Of a stretch of 64,000 nt of DNA, positions 1 through 8,245 are shown one piece after another. The position numbers and the translations under genes are program-made. The stretch is from contig NZ_JAUTAU010000001.1 in the NCBI RefSeq assembly GCF_030818775.1, positions 4,282,001 to 4,346,000 on the forward strand, read 5' to 3'. Position 1 is the first letter of the stretch, and each line of letters begins with the position of its first letter. This DNA comes from Bacillus sp. SORGH_AS_0510 (GTDB taxonomy: Bacteria; Bacillota; Bacilli; Bacillales; Cytobacillaceae). The notes under the pieces are model-generated. The model was not told the DNA's origin and searched no databases. It saw only the letters and a list, made by a program, of their open reading frames with translations.

Positions 1-712
1 CAAAGATTAATGCAAACATAAATTCATTCCACGTATAGTAAGCCGTCAACACTACTGCAGTCAGCAAAATGGGCTTATTTAAGGGAACAAGAATTTTTAA
101 AAAGATAGTCCACGTACTGCACCCGTCAAGAAAAGCAGATTCCTCTAATTCTTTCGGTACCTCAAGAAAAGCAGCCCTAATTAAAAGAATAGTGATGGGA
201 ATGCGATAGGCAACATAAGGAAAGATCATGGCAAAATACGTATCATGAATTCCTAATAATTGAATAAGCTTGTACAGTGGAACTAAGCTAACTTGTGGGG
301 ATAGCATCATTCCTCCCATACAAAAAATCAACAGCAGATTCTTCCCTTTAAATTCAAATCTGGCTAGGCTGAATGCCCCAAGTGCACTTACTAGCACTGT
401 GATAAAGCATGTTGCTGCTGTAACTACTAAACTATTAAGAAAATAACCAGAAATTCCAGTATTCCATGCCTCCGTATAGTTGGAGAATAACCATTTCTTT
501 GGCATCGCCCAGCTGCTAGAGAATATTTCAGGTGTGGACTTAAACGAGTTGATGACCATCCAAAAAAGCGGATAGGCAATGACGACAAAATATAAAATAA
601 GTACAGTAAAAATAGGAAGGCTTTTAACTGTCTTTTTTTGTTTCCTATACTTCGATTTAAATGAAATCGATGGTTGATAGTCTATTACTTTGCTTGTCTC
701 CACCCTAAACAT
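1..712 (-). CDS. frlM: Fructosamine ABC transporter, inner membrane permease FrlM-like (partial, runs off left edge)
   Basis: MalG-type carbohydrate ABC permease, translated by hand from the minus strand. The start ATG at 712 overlaps the end of the upstream permease by 8 bp, so the two are translationally coupled. The N-terminal cytoplasmic tail of about 30 residues is followed by a first membrane span (FTVLILYFVVIAYP), a loop, further spans, and the EAA loop (EESAFLDGCSTW, then a G and LVP) that docks on an ATPase. About 237 codons are visible; the C-terminus lies outside the window. Position after frlB, frlO and frlN matches B. subtilis frlBONMD, so a fructosamine kinase gene (frlD) is expected next. 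The importer's ATPase is probably a shared MsmX-type protein encoded elsewhere, since none is seen here. Confidence 0.85.
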   Translation of the reverse strand, partial: MFRVETSKVIDYQPSISFKSKYRKQKKTVKSLPIFTVLILYFVVIAYPLFWMVINSFKSTPEIFSSSWAMPKKWLFSNYTEAWNTGISGYFLNSLVVTAATCFITVLVSALGAFSLARFEFKGKNLLLIFCMGGMMLSPQVSLVPLYKLIQLLGIHDTYFAMIFPYVAYRIPITILLIRAAFLEVPKELEESAFLDGCSTWTIFLKILVPLNKPILLTAVVLTAYYTWNEFMFALIF

Positions 713-1586
713 CCTTTCCTGTTTTAAATATTTTCAATTGGGCTAATGAAACAATTAAGGTAATGATTAAAATGACCGTTGCCACTGCAGCAGCATAACC
801 CATTTGATCCTTTCCAAAAGCAGAATGGTAAAGTAATGTCCCTAAAACTTCACTGGCATTCCCGGGACCGCCACCAGTCAAAATGTACGGTTCATTAAAT
901 ACAGTGAATGCACCTGTTAAGGTAATAAGTGTTGTGACAAAGAACATTTCTTTTACTTGTGGGACGGTAATGGAAAAGAATTTCCGAATTCTACCTGCAC
1001 CATCAATCTCTGCAGCTTCATATAATTCTTGAGGAATGTTTTGAATAGCTACAATAAATAACATCATAATATACCCGATACTTTGCCACTGAGAAACAGC
1101 AATGACAGCAAAAATAGCAGTCTCAGATTCCCCTAACCAGGCTCTTGCTAGATTCTCAAGTCCTAGCATTTTTAATAGCCCGTTTAGAATCCCGATATCC
1201 GGATTATAGACAAAGGTAAACAGCAACGCGATGACAGTCATTGAAATGACAACTGGGAGGAAGAATACGGTTCTGAACAAGCCACTGATGAATCTCGTTA
1301 TTTTATCCTCAAGTATAGCGGCTAAAATGAGCCCGCCAAACACCTGAAAGATAATTGAGATCACTGCATACCAAAGATTATTTTTTAATGCTATATAAAA
1401 AACTTCATCTTTGAAAAGATTAAGGAAATTTTCAAAACCAACAAAAGTCTTTTCTGCTGAAAAGGCAGAAAACTCATAGAAACTATAAAATAGATTTTCA
1501 ACAATTGGATAATAAACAAAAAGGGCTAAAAAGATTAAGCAAGGTGCAATATATAGGTATGGTAACCATTTGTTTGTATTTTGCAT
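705..1586 (-). CDS. frlN: Fructosamine ABC transporter, inner membrane permease FrlN-like
   Basis: MalF-type carbohydrate ABC permease of 293 residues, a usual family length. The first membrane span is at about residues 10-30 and five more follow; the EAA loop is at roughly 190-210 (EAAEIDGAGRIRKFFSITVP), the contact site for the ATPase. The start ATG at 1586 is preceded by AAGGGGAG at good spacing. It lies 71 bp after the solute-binding protein gene, separated from it by a hairpin, and overlaps the next permease by 8 bp. Gene order frlB-frlO-frlN-frlM identifies the system better than the permease sequence does on its own. Expected role: membrane channel half for glycated amino acids such as fructosyl-arginine. 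Confidence 0.85.
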   Translation of the reverse strand: MQNTNKWLPYLYIAPCLIFLALFVYYPIVENLFYSFYEFSAFSAEKTFVGFENFLNLFKDEVFYIALKNNLWYAVISIIFQVFGGLILAAILEDKITRFISGLFRTVFFLPVVISMTVIALLFTFVYNPDIGILNGLLKMLGLENLARAWLGESETAIFAVIAVSQWQSIGYIMMLFIVAIQNIPQELYEAAEIDGAGRIRKFFSITVPQVKEMFFVTTLITLTGAFTVFNEPYILTGGGPGNASEVLGTLLYHSAFGKDQMGYAAAVATVILIITLIVSLAQLKIFKTGKDV

Positions 1587-1620
1587 ATGAACTCCCCTTT
1601 TTTAAAGGCGTATCTTTAGA

Positions 1621-1650
1621 AAAAAGGTGGTCAAGTTGCAACCACCTTTT
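1621..1650 (-). terminator. Hairpin between frlO and frlN (partial terminator or RNA stabiliser)
   Basis: Perfect stem AAAAGGTGGT / ACCACCTTTT with a 9-nt loop between the binding-protein gene and the permease gene. Such hairpins commonly lower downstream expression so that more binding protein than permease is made. The T-run is short. Confidence 0.6.
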
Positions 1651-1657
1651 CGGTTTC

Positions 1658-2950
1658 CTATTTTTTCGCAGAATCCTTCACTTCTTTTGCTGCTTTTTGA
1701 ACATCTTTCATTACCTCTTCTGGACTCTTCTTTCCATCCAACATTTGCTGTGCTCCATTTAAATAGGCATCCACAATTTTAATATCTACAGCAGTGTCAA
1801 ACCATAAGTAAGTTTGCTCTGCGTTAACAATTAGATTAATAGCATCCTGTTGAAGCTTAGATGCATTCGCCTCTGTTGTTGTCCCCTTTACCGCACTGTA
1901 TTCACTTACTTCTTTTAATTGCTCTGTCCCTTTTTCCTTCGAAGTTAAGAATTTAACAAATTCCATTGCTTCTTTTGGATGCTTGGTTTTAGATGAGATC
2001 ATGATGCCTTCAGGTGCCGCAGTAATCGAATTTGGATTCCCTTCTCCACCCTCGATACCGGGTACATTAAACACCCCAAGGTCTTCTTTTAGAGATGGTT
2101 CAATCAGTCCAATTTCTGCTAGCTGGAAGAAACCGATTGCCGCTTTTCCACTATTAAATAGTTCACGAGAGTATTCGTGATCAACAGAGTTAACTCCTTT
2201 ATTAAAGTAAGGCTCAAGTTCCATGAATTTCTCCAATGCTTTTACGTAACCTGGATGGGAGAAATCACCTTCAGGATTATTAGAATCATAATCTTTGTTA
2301 ATCACATCTTGTGGTACCATCAATTGATTTAATGTTCCAATATAATGAGAGATCGTCCATGGCGCTTTGCTTCCAAATGTAATTGGAGTGATGCCAGCAG
2401 CCTTAATCTTTTTAGAAACATCAATTAGTTCTGACCAACTTTTCGGAACCTCAATACCTAAATCTTTAAATATCTTTTTATTGTAAAAGAAAGCTTTCCC
2501 ATCAGTAGACCATGGAATTCCATATGTCTTGTTATCTAAAGTAAATGCATTGAATTGCGAGGCAATAATTTGATCAGACCAAGCCTTATCTTCTTCAATA
2601 TACTTAGTTAAATCCAGTGTTTGTCCTTGACGTACGAAGTTATATGCAAATTCTCCACTCCACGAGAAAAATACATCTGGAGGGGTGCTGGACCCTAGAA
2701 CAACACGAATCTTTTCTTTATATGAATCATTCAATACCGCTTCAGTTTTAATTTTTATATTTGGATGAGATTTTTCAAACTCTTTAACTGCTTTTTCAAA
2801 ATATTGCTTCTTAGGTTGATTAGGCCAGCGGTGGAAGAATTTTAATTCTACTATCTCTTTTCCATTCGATGAACTTGAACTCTTAGAGCATCCGGAAAAA
2901 AAGGATAGGAATAGAATAGCAATCATACTTAAAATAAATAACTTCTTCAT
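1658..2950 (-). CDS. frlO: Fructosamine ABC transporter solute-binding lipoprotein FrlO-like
   Basis: Extracellular sugar-type binding protein of 430 residues (SBP family 1). The N-terminus is a lipoprotein signal: MKK, a hydrophobic stretch and the lipobox FSGC, with Cys about residue 21 as the lipidated residue, followed by a Ser-rich linker. The mature protein has typical family segments (PDVFFSWSGEFAYNFV; YGIPWSTDGKAFFYNKKIF; GKAAIGFF). It would sit on the outer face of the membrane and deliver glycated amino acids to FrlN/FrlM. It lies 69 bp after frlB on the same strand. Substrate assignment rests on operon order, as binding proteins of this family are hard to assign from sequence. Confidence 0.85.
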   Translation of the reverse strand: MKKLFILSMIAILFLSFFSGCSKSSSSSNGKEIVELKFFHRWPNQPKKQYFEKAVKEFEKSHPNIKIKTEAVLNDSYKEKIRVVLGSSTPPDVFFSWSGEFAYNFVRQGQTLDLTKYIEEDKAWSDQIIASQFNAFTLDNKTYGIPWSTDGKAFFYNKKIFKDLGIEVPKSWSELIDVSKKIKAAGITPITFGSKAPWTISHYIGTLNQLMVPQDVINKDYDSNNPEGDFSHPGYVKALEKFMELEPYFNKGVNSVDHEYSRELFNSGKAAIGFFQLAEIGLIEPSLKEDLGVFNVPGIEGGEGNPNSITAAPEGIMISSKTKHPKEAMEFVKFLTSKEKGTEQLKEVSEYSAVKGTTTEANASKLQQDAINLIVNAEQTYLWFDTAVDIKIVDAYLNGAQQMLDGKKSPEEVMKDVQKAAKEVKDSAKK

Positions 2951-3019
2951 TATGGTTCCCCTCCAGAAAGGAATCAGTTTCTATAATTAAAGTAGTGGAA
3001 ATTAGCTATTTAATTTGGG

Positions 3020-4009
3020 TTAGTATTCAACTGTCCACATATATCTTCTCTTTGATAATGGATGGTTCCGAGCCTCTGCCAACTGATCTGCATATTTTCT
3101 TAAAACATAGTTTAAGACTAGTGGAGCAATGTATCCTTGTACTTCTTCTGCTACACCCGTAAAATCAAAGTCTTTTGCATCAAGGACAACTAATTTCTTA
3201 CCATATCGTTTTGAGAAGGCGAGTGCTCTTTCTTCTAACGGTCTTGTCTCATCTAATCCAAGCAAAATAATAAAAGGTGTTTCTTCATCAATAATTTCAA
3301 ACGGCCCATGAAAGTATTCGCCTGCGTGGATAGCATGTGAATGAACCCATTGCATTTCCATAAGGATACAAATGGCATAGGAGTAAGCAACACCATAGTT
3401 TGCTCCACTTGCCATTGTATAGATAATTTTTTCATCTTTATACTCTTTGCCGAAATCTTCTGCATTCTTTTGATAGAGTGCAGCTGCTTTTTCGTAAACA
3501 TTTTGTAAATTCTCAAGACTTTCTTCTACTATACTAGCTTTTTCGTTATTTTCAACCACTTTCAGCACACCAAATACTAGTTGATATAGCACAGAATAAT
3601 TAGTTGTGAAGGCATTAGCCCCTTCACCCCATTGGTACTTTAAAACTACATCTGATGCTAGTGCTAATGGCGAGCCTTCAACGTTTGTTAAAGAAACTGC
3701 TAATGCCCCTTTTGATCTTGCAAATTTTGCGGCTTCTACGGTTTCAGGTGTTGTCCCAGAATGTGAGCATAAAATAACTAGAGAATTACTTCCCAGTTTA
3801 GAATGATTCCGATGGATAAATTCATTTGAACTAAACAGATGGGCATCAAGGGTTTTTGCCTCACGATCAATTACATATTTGCTTGGATACATAAGAGCCG
3901 AGGAACCACCACAAGCTACGAAGTATACATTCGAGATATTTCTTTTTTCAACCTCTGCTAAAGCCTGTTGCACTTGATTTTTTAAATCAATTACTAATTC
4001 TGTCGTCAT
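3020..4009 (-). CDS. frlB: Fructosamine 6-phosphate deglycase FrlB
   Basis: SIS-domain sugar isomerase-type enzyme (329 residues from the chosen start) that splits 6-phosphofructosamines into glucose 6-phosphate and the free amino acid. Two SIS domains are visible: an N-terminal one with VACGGSSALMYPSKYV and CSHSGTTPET, and a C-terminal one with MASGANYGVAYSYAICILMEM. The stretches HAIHAGEYFHGPFEII and the C-terminal HPLSKRRYMWTVEY are as I remember B. subtilis FrlB. The start at 4009 (MTTEL) is preferred over an in-frame start 33 bp upstream because AGGGAGG lies 8 nt before it. First gene of the frlBONM operon, with a 16-bp palindrome in its promoter region. Confidence 0.92.
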   Translation of the reverse strand: MTTELVIDLKNQVQQALAEVEKRNISNVYFVACGGSSALMYPSKYVIDREAKTLDAHLFSSNEFIHRNHSKLGSNSLVILCSHSGTTPETVEAAKFARSKGALAVSLTNVEGSPLALASDVVLKYQWGEGANAFTTNYSVLYQLVFGVLKVVENNEKASIVEESLENLQNVYEKAAALYQKNAEDFGKEYKDEKIIYTMASGANYGVAYSYAICILMEMQWVHSHAIHAGEYFHGPFEIIDEETPFIILLGLDETRPLEERALAFSKRYGKKLVVLDAKDFDFTGVAEEVQGYIAPLVLNYVLRKYADQLAEARNHPLSKRRYMWTVEY

Positions 4010-4049
4010 TTTTATTGCCTCCCTGTTCACTATATACAACATACAACTT

Positions 4050-4065
4050 TATATAACGTTATATA
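4050..4065. promoter_or_regulatory. 16-bp perfect palindrome upstream of frlB, candidate operator
   Basis: TATATAACGTTATATA is a perfect palindrome about 40 bp upstream of the frlB start, followed by a similar imperfect copy (ATATATTGTTATATAT). In B. subtilis the operon is controlled by the GntR-type repressor FrlR; this is a plausible site for it. No regulator gene is in the window, so this is inference. Confidence 0.4.
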
Positions 4066-4141
4066 TTGTTATATATAAATTACTATATTTATTTCACCTA
4101 GTCAATTGAATTTTCAGAAAAATAAGACGACAATTTGCGAC

Positions 4142-4176
4142 AAAAAAAATACACCTGCTAATCTAAGGACAGGTGC
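4142..4176 (-). terminator. Intrinsic terminator after the YrdB-like gene
   Basis: On the minus strand, stem CACCTG / CAGGTG with flanking partial pairing, followed by a run of eight T residues. Confidence 0.7.
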
Positions 4177-4185
4177 ACCAAGAAA

Positions 4186-4524
4186 CTATTGATTCCAGAT
4201 TTTCATGAATAACAGATTAAATGCTGCTATGAGTCCATAACAAAAGCCTAGTGTGTGTTTATTTAAAAAGAACAAAATAATGACTGGAAGGCCAAATATG
4301 ACTATCTCCAACATTAAAAAAGGCATGCTAGATAATGTGTAAGGTGCTTTAGGGGCTCCAAACATCCCCCAAATAACAGCGGCTATCATTGGAGCTCCAA
4401 TACCTAATACTATGTTTATAACTGTACTCTGGCTCACATGGAACCCCCAATAGCCAAGAATGATAAGTACTACTATTTCCAATGTAAATCTAATGCCTAG
4501 ATTTATTGCTTTTAAAACTTCCAT
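4186..4524 (-). CDS. yrdB: YrdB-like small membrane protein (DUF2568 family)
   Basis: Membrane protein of 112 residues with four predicted spans (about residues 10-28, 35-55, 65-85 and 88-108) and almost no soluble part. The start MEVLKAINLGIRFTLEI and the W-G-M-F-G-A-P-K segment in the middle agree with the DUF2568/YrdB family; its function is not known. The ATG at 4524 is chosen because AAAGGAG lies 8 nt upstream, rather than a GTG 9 bp earlier. It has terminators on both sides, so it is probably a single-gene unit. Family assignment is from memory of the motif pattern. Confidence 0.7.
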   Translation of the reverse strand: MEVLKAINLGIRFTLEIVVLIILGYWGFHVSQSTVINIVLGIGAPMIAAVIWGMFGAPKAPYTLSSMPFLMLEIVIFGLPVIILFFLNKHTLGFCYGLIAAFNLLFMKIWNQ

Positions 4525-4545
4525 CCTCACCACTCCTTTAAAATA

Positions 4546-4579
4546 AAAACAAGTCCCATGGTACTAAGGGACTTGTTTT
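4546..4579 (-). terminator. Intrinsic terminator after the HD-GYP gene
   Basis: Strong 12-bp stem AAAACAAGTCCC / GGGACTTGTTTT with a 10-nt loop. It overlaps the last codons of the HD-GYP gene and separates it from the YrdB-like gene. Confidence 0.8.
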
Positions 4580-5496
4580 AGGTCTTCTACCTTTAGTTTT
4601 CCGTCTATAATTAATACTTTTTCAAATGCCTCCACAATTTCACTTCGATAATGAGAACCCGCTAATCTTTTAAGTTCAGCTATTGCTATTTTAGGATCCA
4701 GACCTTTTCTATATACACGGTCCGAAGTCATTGCATCATAGGTATCTGCTACCCCTATGATTTGGGCTTCTAATAGAATTTCTTCACCACTAAGACCTGA
4801 TGGATATCCGGATCCATCTAACCTCTCATGATGCTGTAAAATAATATCTCCAATATGACCATAATAGGTTGATTTAACCATCTCGCACCCATCCCAAGAG
4901 TGTTTCTTTAGGATTTCAAATTCTTCATTAGAAAGTTTTCCAGGTTTATTCAAAATTTCTTCAGGAACATGAATTTTTCCCACATCATGAAAGAGGGATG
5001 CAAAATAAAGATTTTCTAGCTTTTCTTTCGAAAGTTGTAACTGTTTGGCAATTCTCACAGAATATGTCTGCACCCTAGCACTATGTTGATAGGTATATTG
5101 GTCTTTTTCTTCTACTTGCTTAACAATTTTTGTTAACTCATTAATACTCTCGCTTATAAAGTGAAAAGCAGGCTGAGTAGTGAACCAAATTAACTTCATA
5201 TCTGTTAATGCTTTAAAATAAGTAGCATCTTCAAGGTGATGTATATAAAAATAATCACCAGATTTTAAATAAATTTTAGTATCCATTTCTTCATAGACAC
5301 ATTCTCCATTAACTATAAAGAAGAATTCCATTGTTTCTGGTTCTTCACCTGGAAAAACATAAAAGGTTTTCCCTTCTTTTATTGTTTGTAAGATAACTTC
5401 TGAGCCGTCACCTTTTGCTATTAAACTAAACTCAGATGTTGAATCTATTACTTTTTCTAAATATTTCCCGTTCTCCCCAAGGTGAAGACCATTCAT
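4564..5496 (-). CDS. Cupin-like sensor fused to HD-GYP domain, predicted c-di-GMP phosphodiesterase
   Basis: 310 residues. Residues 1-110 look like a cupin-type beta-barrel (short beta strands, LKSGDYFYIHHLEDATYF), a likely small-molecule sensor. Residues about 125-300 form an HD-GYP domain: HD at 170-171 (SLFHDVGKIHVPEEILNKPG) and HHERLDGSGYP at 222-232, the full signature of enzymes that hydrolyse cyclic di-GMP. There is no signal peptide or membrane span, so it should be cytosolic. It starts 18 bp after the stop of the secreted coiled-coil gene, and the pair lies behind a c-di-GMP riboswitch. The phosphodiesterase would therefore be made in response to its own substrate. Catalytic activity is inferred from intact motifs. 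Confidence 0.85.
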   Translation of the reverse strand: MNGLHLGENGKYLEKVIDSTSEFSLIAKGDGSEVILQTIKEGKTFYVFPGEEPETMEFFFIVNGECVYEEMDTKIYLKSGDYFYIHHLEDATYFKALTDMKLIWFTTQPAFHFISESINELTKIVKQVEEKDQYTYQHSARVQTYSVRIAKQLQLSKEKLENLYFASLFHDVGKIHVPEEILNKPGKLSNEEFEILKKHSWDGCEMVKSTYYGHIGDIILQHHERLDGSGYPSGLSGEEILLEAQIIGVADTYDAMTSDRVYRKGLDPKIAIAELKRLAGSHYRSEIVEAFEKVLIIDGKLKVEDLKQVP

Positions 5497-5514
5497 GTTA
5501 AAACCCCCAGACTC

Positions 5515-6207
5515 TTAATGGCAAACACGAATCGGGTCAATCCAAACCCACTTTCCTCCTAGCTCCACAAGTGTCCAGTAAGGTTCTGCTTGGATGCCCT
5601 TTTCTGCTGCCTTATTGATTGCGTCCGTAGACATTTTTAATGTAACATTATATAAATCTGTAATTAATTTATCCAAATCATTTGAAAATTTCTCAGTTCT
5701 TTCATTATGTTTCTCTAATTTTCTATTTATTTGTTCATTAAGCTTTTCTATTTTTTTATCAAGTTTTTCCTTATCATATCCTTTTTCTAAAGAAGACTGC
5801 ACTAAACTATCAACTTTTGCTTTTATAGCTGACATCCTCTCATTAATTCTAGCTGTTTCTTCCTCTATTTTACTATTTAGATCAGAAAGCTCACTTCTTA
5901 TTTTTTCTACTTTGTTTATATCATTGGTTTTTACTAAGTCCTGTTGTAATTTGTTTTTTTGATCTTTTAATTTAACAACAGTGTCGCCTTCCTCTAACTT
6001 TTGAATATCTCTTATGTACTGAGCCTCCAGCCCATCAGCATCTTGAACTGCTTTTGCAATTTTAGCTTCAATATCTTGGTTAGTTTTTTCAATAGAAGCA
6101 ATAACCTTCTCATAATCTGCTGGAGTAGGCTCTGCAGCAAATACGCTTGTCCCAAATGATGACATTAAAAGGACTGATAGAGAAATGGCAAATACTTTTT
6201 TCAACAT
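5515..6207 (-). CDS. Secreted coiled-coil protein of unknown function, first gene after a c-di-GMP riboswitch
   Basis: 230 residues. Residues 1-24 are a cleavable Sec signal (KK, hydrophobic core, SVFAAEP with cleavage probably after VFAA). Residues about 30-190 are charged and helical with heptad spacing (KIEEETARINERMSAIKAKVDSL; KKIEKLNEQINRKLEKHNERTEKF), a long coiled coil. The C-terminus is a short aromatic tail (WTLVELGGKWVWIDPIRVCH). I do not recognise the family. Its place behind the riboswitch and directly before an HD-GYP phosphodiesterase suggests a surface or extracellular part in biofilm or motility control, but this is inference only. Confidence 0.75.
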   Translation of the reverse strand: MLKKVFAISLSVLLMSSFGTSVFAAEPTPADYEKVIASIEKTNQDIEAKIAKAVQDADGLEAQYIRDIQKLEEGDTVVKLKDQKNKLQQDLVKTNDINKVEKIRSELSDLNSKIEEETARINERMSAIKAKVDSLVQSSLEKGYDKEKLDKKIEKLNEQINRKLEKHNERTEKFSNDLDKLITDLYNVTLKMSTDAINKAAEKGIQAEPYWTLVELGGKWVWIDPIRVCH

Positions 6208-6265
6208 GTTTTTCCCTCCATTTTTTATTCCTAGTGGCTGTCATGGAGTTAGATAGAAGAGGACT

Positions 6266-6352
6266 AAAAAAAACATATGCAGCTGGCTGGCATAGCAATC
6301 AAACTTTAGCCCCTGTAGCTTTGCGTCCTTATCTTTTCAAATAGGTTGCCTT
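6266..6352 (-). ncRNA. Cyclic di-GMP-I (GEMM) riboswitch
   Basis: Read on the minus strand the segment has the GEMM-I landmarks in order: GGCAACC, a short helix closed by a GAAA tetraloop-like turn, the conserved GGACGCAAAGC, then GGGGCTAAAG, and ATGCCAGCCAGCTGC. These match the conserved core of c-di-GMP-I aptamers. Eight T residues (6266-6273) follow at once, and a weak stem (UAUGC / GCAUA) overlapping the 3' aptamer strand could form an alternative terminator. The aptamer lies in the 5' leader of the secreted coiled-coil and HD-GYP genes. The direction of the switch (on or off) cannot be settled by eye. Confidence 0.88.
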
Positions 6353-6374
6353 TTAGGAAAATGTACTCACAGTC

Positions 6375-6403
6375 ATTATAATTGTTGGAGGTATATATTA
6401 CCA
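6375..6403 (-). promoter_or_regulatory. Candidate promoter for the c-di-GMP riboswitch transcript
   Basis: Perfect -10 TATAAT on the minus strand (6380-6375), 17 bp after a poor -35 (TGGTAA). A start point near 6368 would place the aptamer at the very 5' end of the RNA. Confidence 0.5.
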
Positions 6404-6464
6404 CAAAAAACACCATATTTTACTGAAAAAAAATACTATTCCATTTATTTCGACATTTAAACAC

Positions 6465-6497
6465 AAAACCTGCGTCATTTCTACAACGCAGGTGTTT
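6465..6497 (-). terminator. Intrinsic terminator after the DHA2 exporter gene
   Basis: Stem ACCTGCGT / ACGCAGGT with a 10-nt loop, followed on the minus strand by a T-rich stretch (TTTTGTGTTT). Confidence 0.75.
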
Positions 6498-6509
6498 TGG
6501 ACTTCCAAC

Positions 6510-8240
6510 TTATTCGTTTGCTTGGAATTGAACATTGGAAAATACATTCTTTCTCCTTTTTTCTCTAAAAATAAATCCTGTTAAACAACAAATTAGTACA
6601 AACGGGATACTTGTTTTATAAAGATCAGCAAAACTGGATGCAATTGTTTTATGAGCATAGGCACTCACCTGACTTCCATATGTCTTTATTAATTTCTTAT
6701 TGTGAGTAATTTCCTCATCTACCTGTTTTTCCACTTGTTTATACACCATTTCTTTTGCTAAAACTCTCTGATCTTCTGGCAATGTGGAAAGCACTTTTTC
6801 TACATTCCCATCAATCAGCTGTTGACGTTCTGTAGTAGAGATTTCTTCCTGATTTGCTTTAAGGTTTTGCTTTTCTTTTTTAATTGATTTTTTTGTTTCA
6901 CTAAAGATTTGTTCTTTTGCTGATTGTGGCAAATCTAATTTTTCAAGCCTTTGAGCCGCAAAATGAACAACATTCTGTTTCTTATGTTGAATATTATTGG
7001 TCAAGCCTGCAACAAAGATTGCTACTGCTAAAACGACACCAACCTGTCTAAGCATAGAAAACACACTTTGGGAAGCTGTTAGCATCTCCCCTTCAAATGA
7101 GGATGTACTTGCAATCGTGGCTGAAGAAATAACAAAGCTAAATCCGAACCCAAGCAAACTGCACAACAAAATAACCTGACTAGAAGTACTATGAATACTT
7201 AAGTTGTGTAGCAAGTAGTAAGCAATTCCCATGATCCCAAACCCAAGTATTACTGGAATCGTAAATCCTATTTTTTTCGTTAACAAACCTGCAAAGTTGG
7301 AAAATACGAAGATGGCGGCAGATACTGGTGTAACTAGTAATGCGGCTTGAAGCTCTGTCTTATGTTGGAAGTTAGTTAAAAACTGAGGTAGTAGGACCAT
7401 TACACCGATGAGGAAAATAAAACCTGCTGTCACTGTTACAACCGATCCCGTAAATAACCGGTCTTTAAAAAGAATTAGGTTAACCATGGGCGATTTAGAC
7501 TTTTTCTCTGCCATGATAAAAAGAACAATAGAAATAATCGTAATAATATAGCAAACCATTGCTTGCATACTATCCCAGCCCCATGTATTTCCTTTAATTA
7601 GCACTAGGTTTAGTGGAAAGATTGCAGCAATAGAAAAGAGTAAGCCCAACCAGTCAATTTTTGACTTTACACGACTTTCATTTTTCAGTGTTAGTATGAA
7701 AAAAGCACTGATCATGGCCAGCAGACAGATAGGTACATTCACATAAAATACCCAATGCCAGCTAAGCTTTTCGGTGATAATGCCTCCAACTGTCGGCCCA
7801 AGTGCGGTGGCTAGCCCTTGTGTAGCACCAAGTAAGGTTAATGGGAGCGTTCTTTTTTCCAACGGCATGGCCGCAATACCGATAACCATGCTACAGGGGA
7901 TTAAAATGGCCGCTCCAAAGCTTTGAATAAACCGTGCTGCGATTAAAGAATCTCCAGTTGTGGCTAGACCGCAAAGCGCAGAACCTAATCCAAAAACAAA
8001 TATCCCAAAAATAAAAAACTTATTTCTACCAAACATTTCAGCGAACCTTGCCATAGGAATAGCTAGGACGGCTATTGTCATAGTGTATACATTTAACATC
8101 CACGAGCTTGTTTCCAACGAGGTATGCAGATTATCCTGGATTGCAGGAAGTGTAATATTCATGATTGTTGAATCCAGCATACAAACAAATATCCCCAAAC
8201 ACATCAGCAAAACGACCTTCATTCCACCTGTACCCTTCAT
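6510..8240 (-). CDS. DHA2 (EmrB/QacA-type) multidrug MFS exporter
   Basis: 576 residues with about 14 membrane spans. It has the DHA2 hallmarks: MLDSTIMNITLPAIQ in span 1, MARFAEMFGRNKFFIFG in the A-motif loop, and GPTVGGIITEKLSWHWVFYVNVP at the end of span 5 (motif C). Between the last two spans is an unusually long charged extracytoplasmic insert, about residues 425-535, rich in Lys, Gln and Glu with coiled-coil spacing. Some Bacillus DHA2 exporters carry a similar loop. Start at 8240 is supported by GGGGAG 7 nt upstream. It follows the PadR gene by 5 bp, so expression is probably released when PadR senses a toxic compound. Substrate unknown. Confidence 0.85.
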   Translation of the reverse strand: MKGTGGMKVVLLMCLGIFVCMLDSTIMNITLPAIQDNLHTSLETSSWMLNVYTMTIAVLAIPMARFAEMFGRNKFFIFGIFVFGLGSALCGLATTGDSLIAARFIQSFGAAILIPCSMVIGIAAMPLEKRTLPLTLLGATQGLATALGPTVGGIITEKLSWHWVFYVNVPICLLAMISAFFILTLKNESRVKSKIDWLGLLFSIAAIFPLNLVLIKGNTWGWDSMQAMVCYIITIISIVLFIMAEKKSKSPMVNLILFKDRLFTGSVVTVTAGFIFLIGVMVLLPQFLTNFQHKTELQAALLVTPVSAAIFVFSNFAGLLTKKIGFTIPVILGFGIMGIAYYLLHNLSIHSTSSQVILLCSLLGFGFSFVISSATIASTSSFEGEMLTASQSVFSMLRQVGVVLAVAIFVAGLTNNIQHKKQNVVHFAAQRLEKLDLPQSAKEQIFSETKKSIKKEKQNLKANQEEISTTERQQLIDGNVEKVLSTLPEDQRVLAKEMVYKQVEKQVDEEITHNKKLIKTYGSQVSAYAHKTIASSFADLYKTSIPFVLICCLTGFIFREKRRKNVFSNVQFQANE

Positions 8241-8245
8241 TAAGG

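Noticed and set aside
6110..6344. Two small open frames over the riboswitch region
   Set aside because: They overlap the conserved aptamer and the signal-peptide region of the real gene in other frames.
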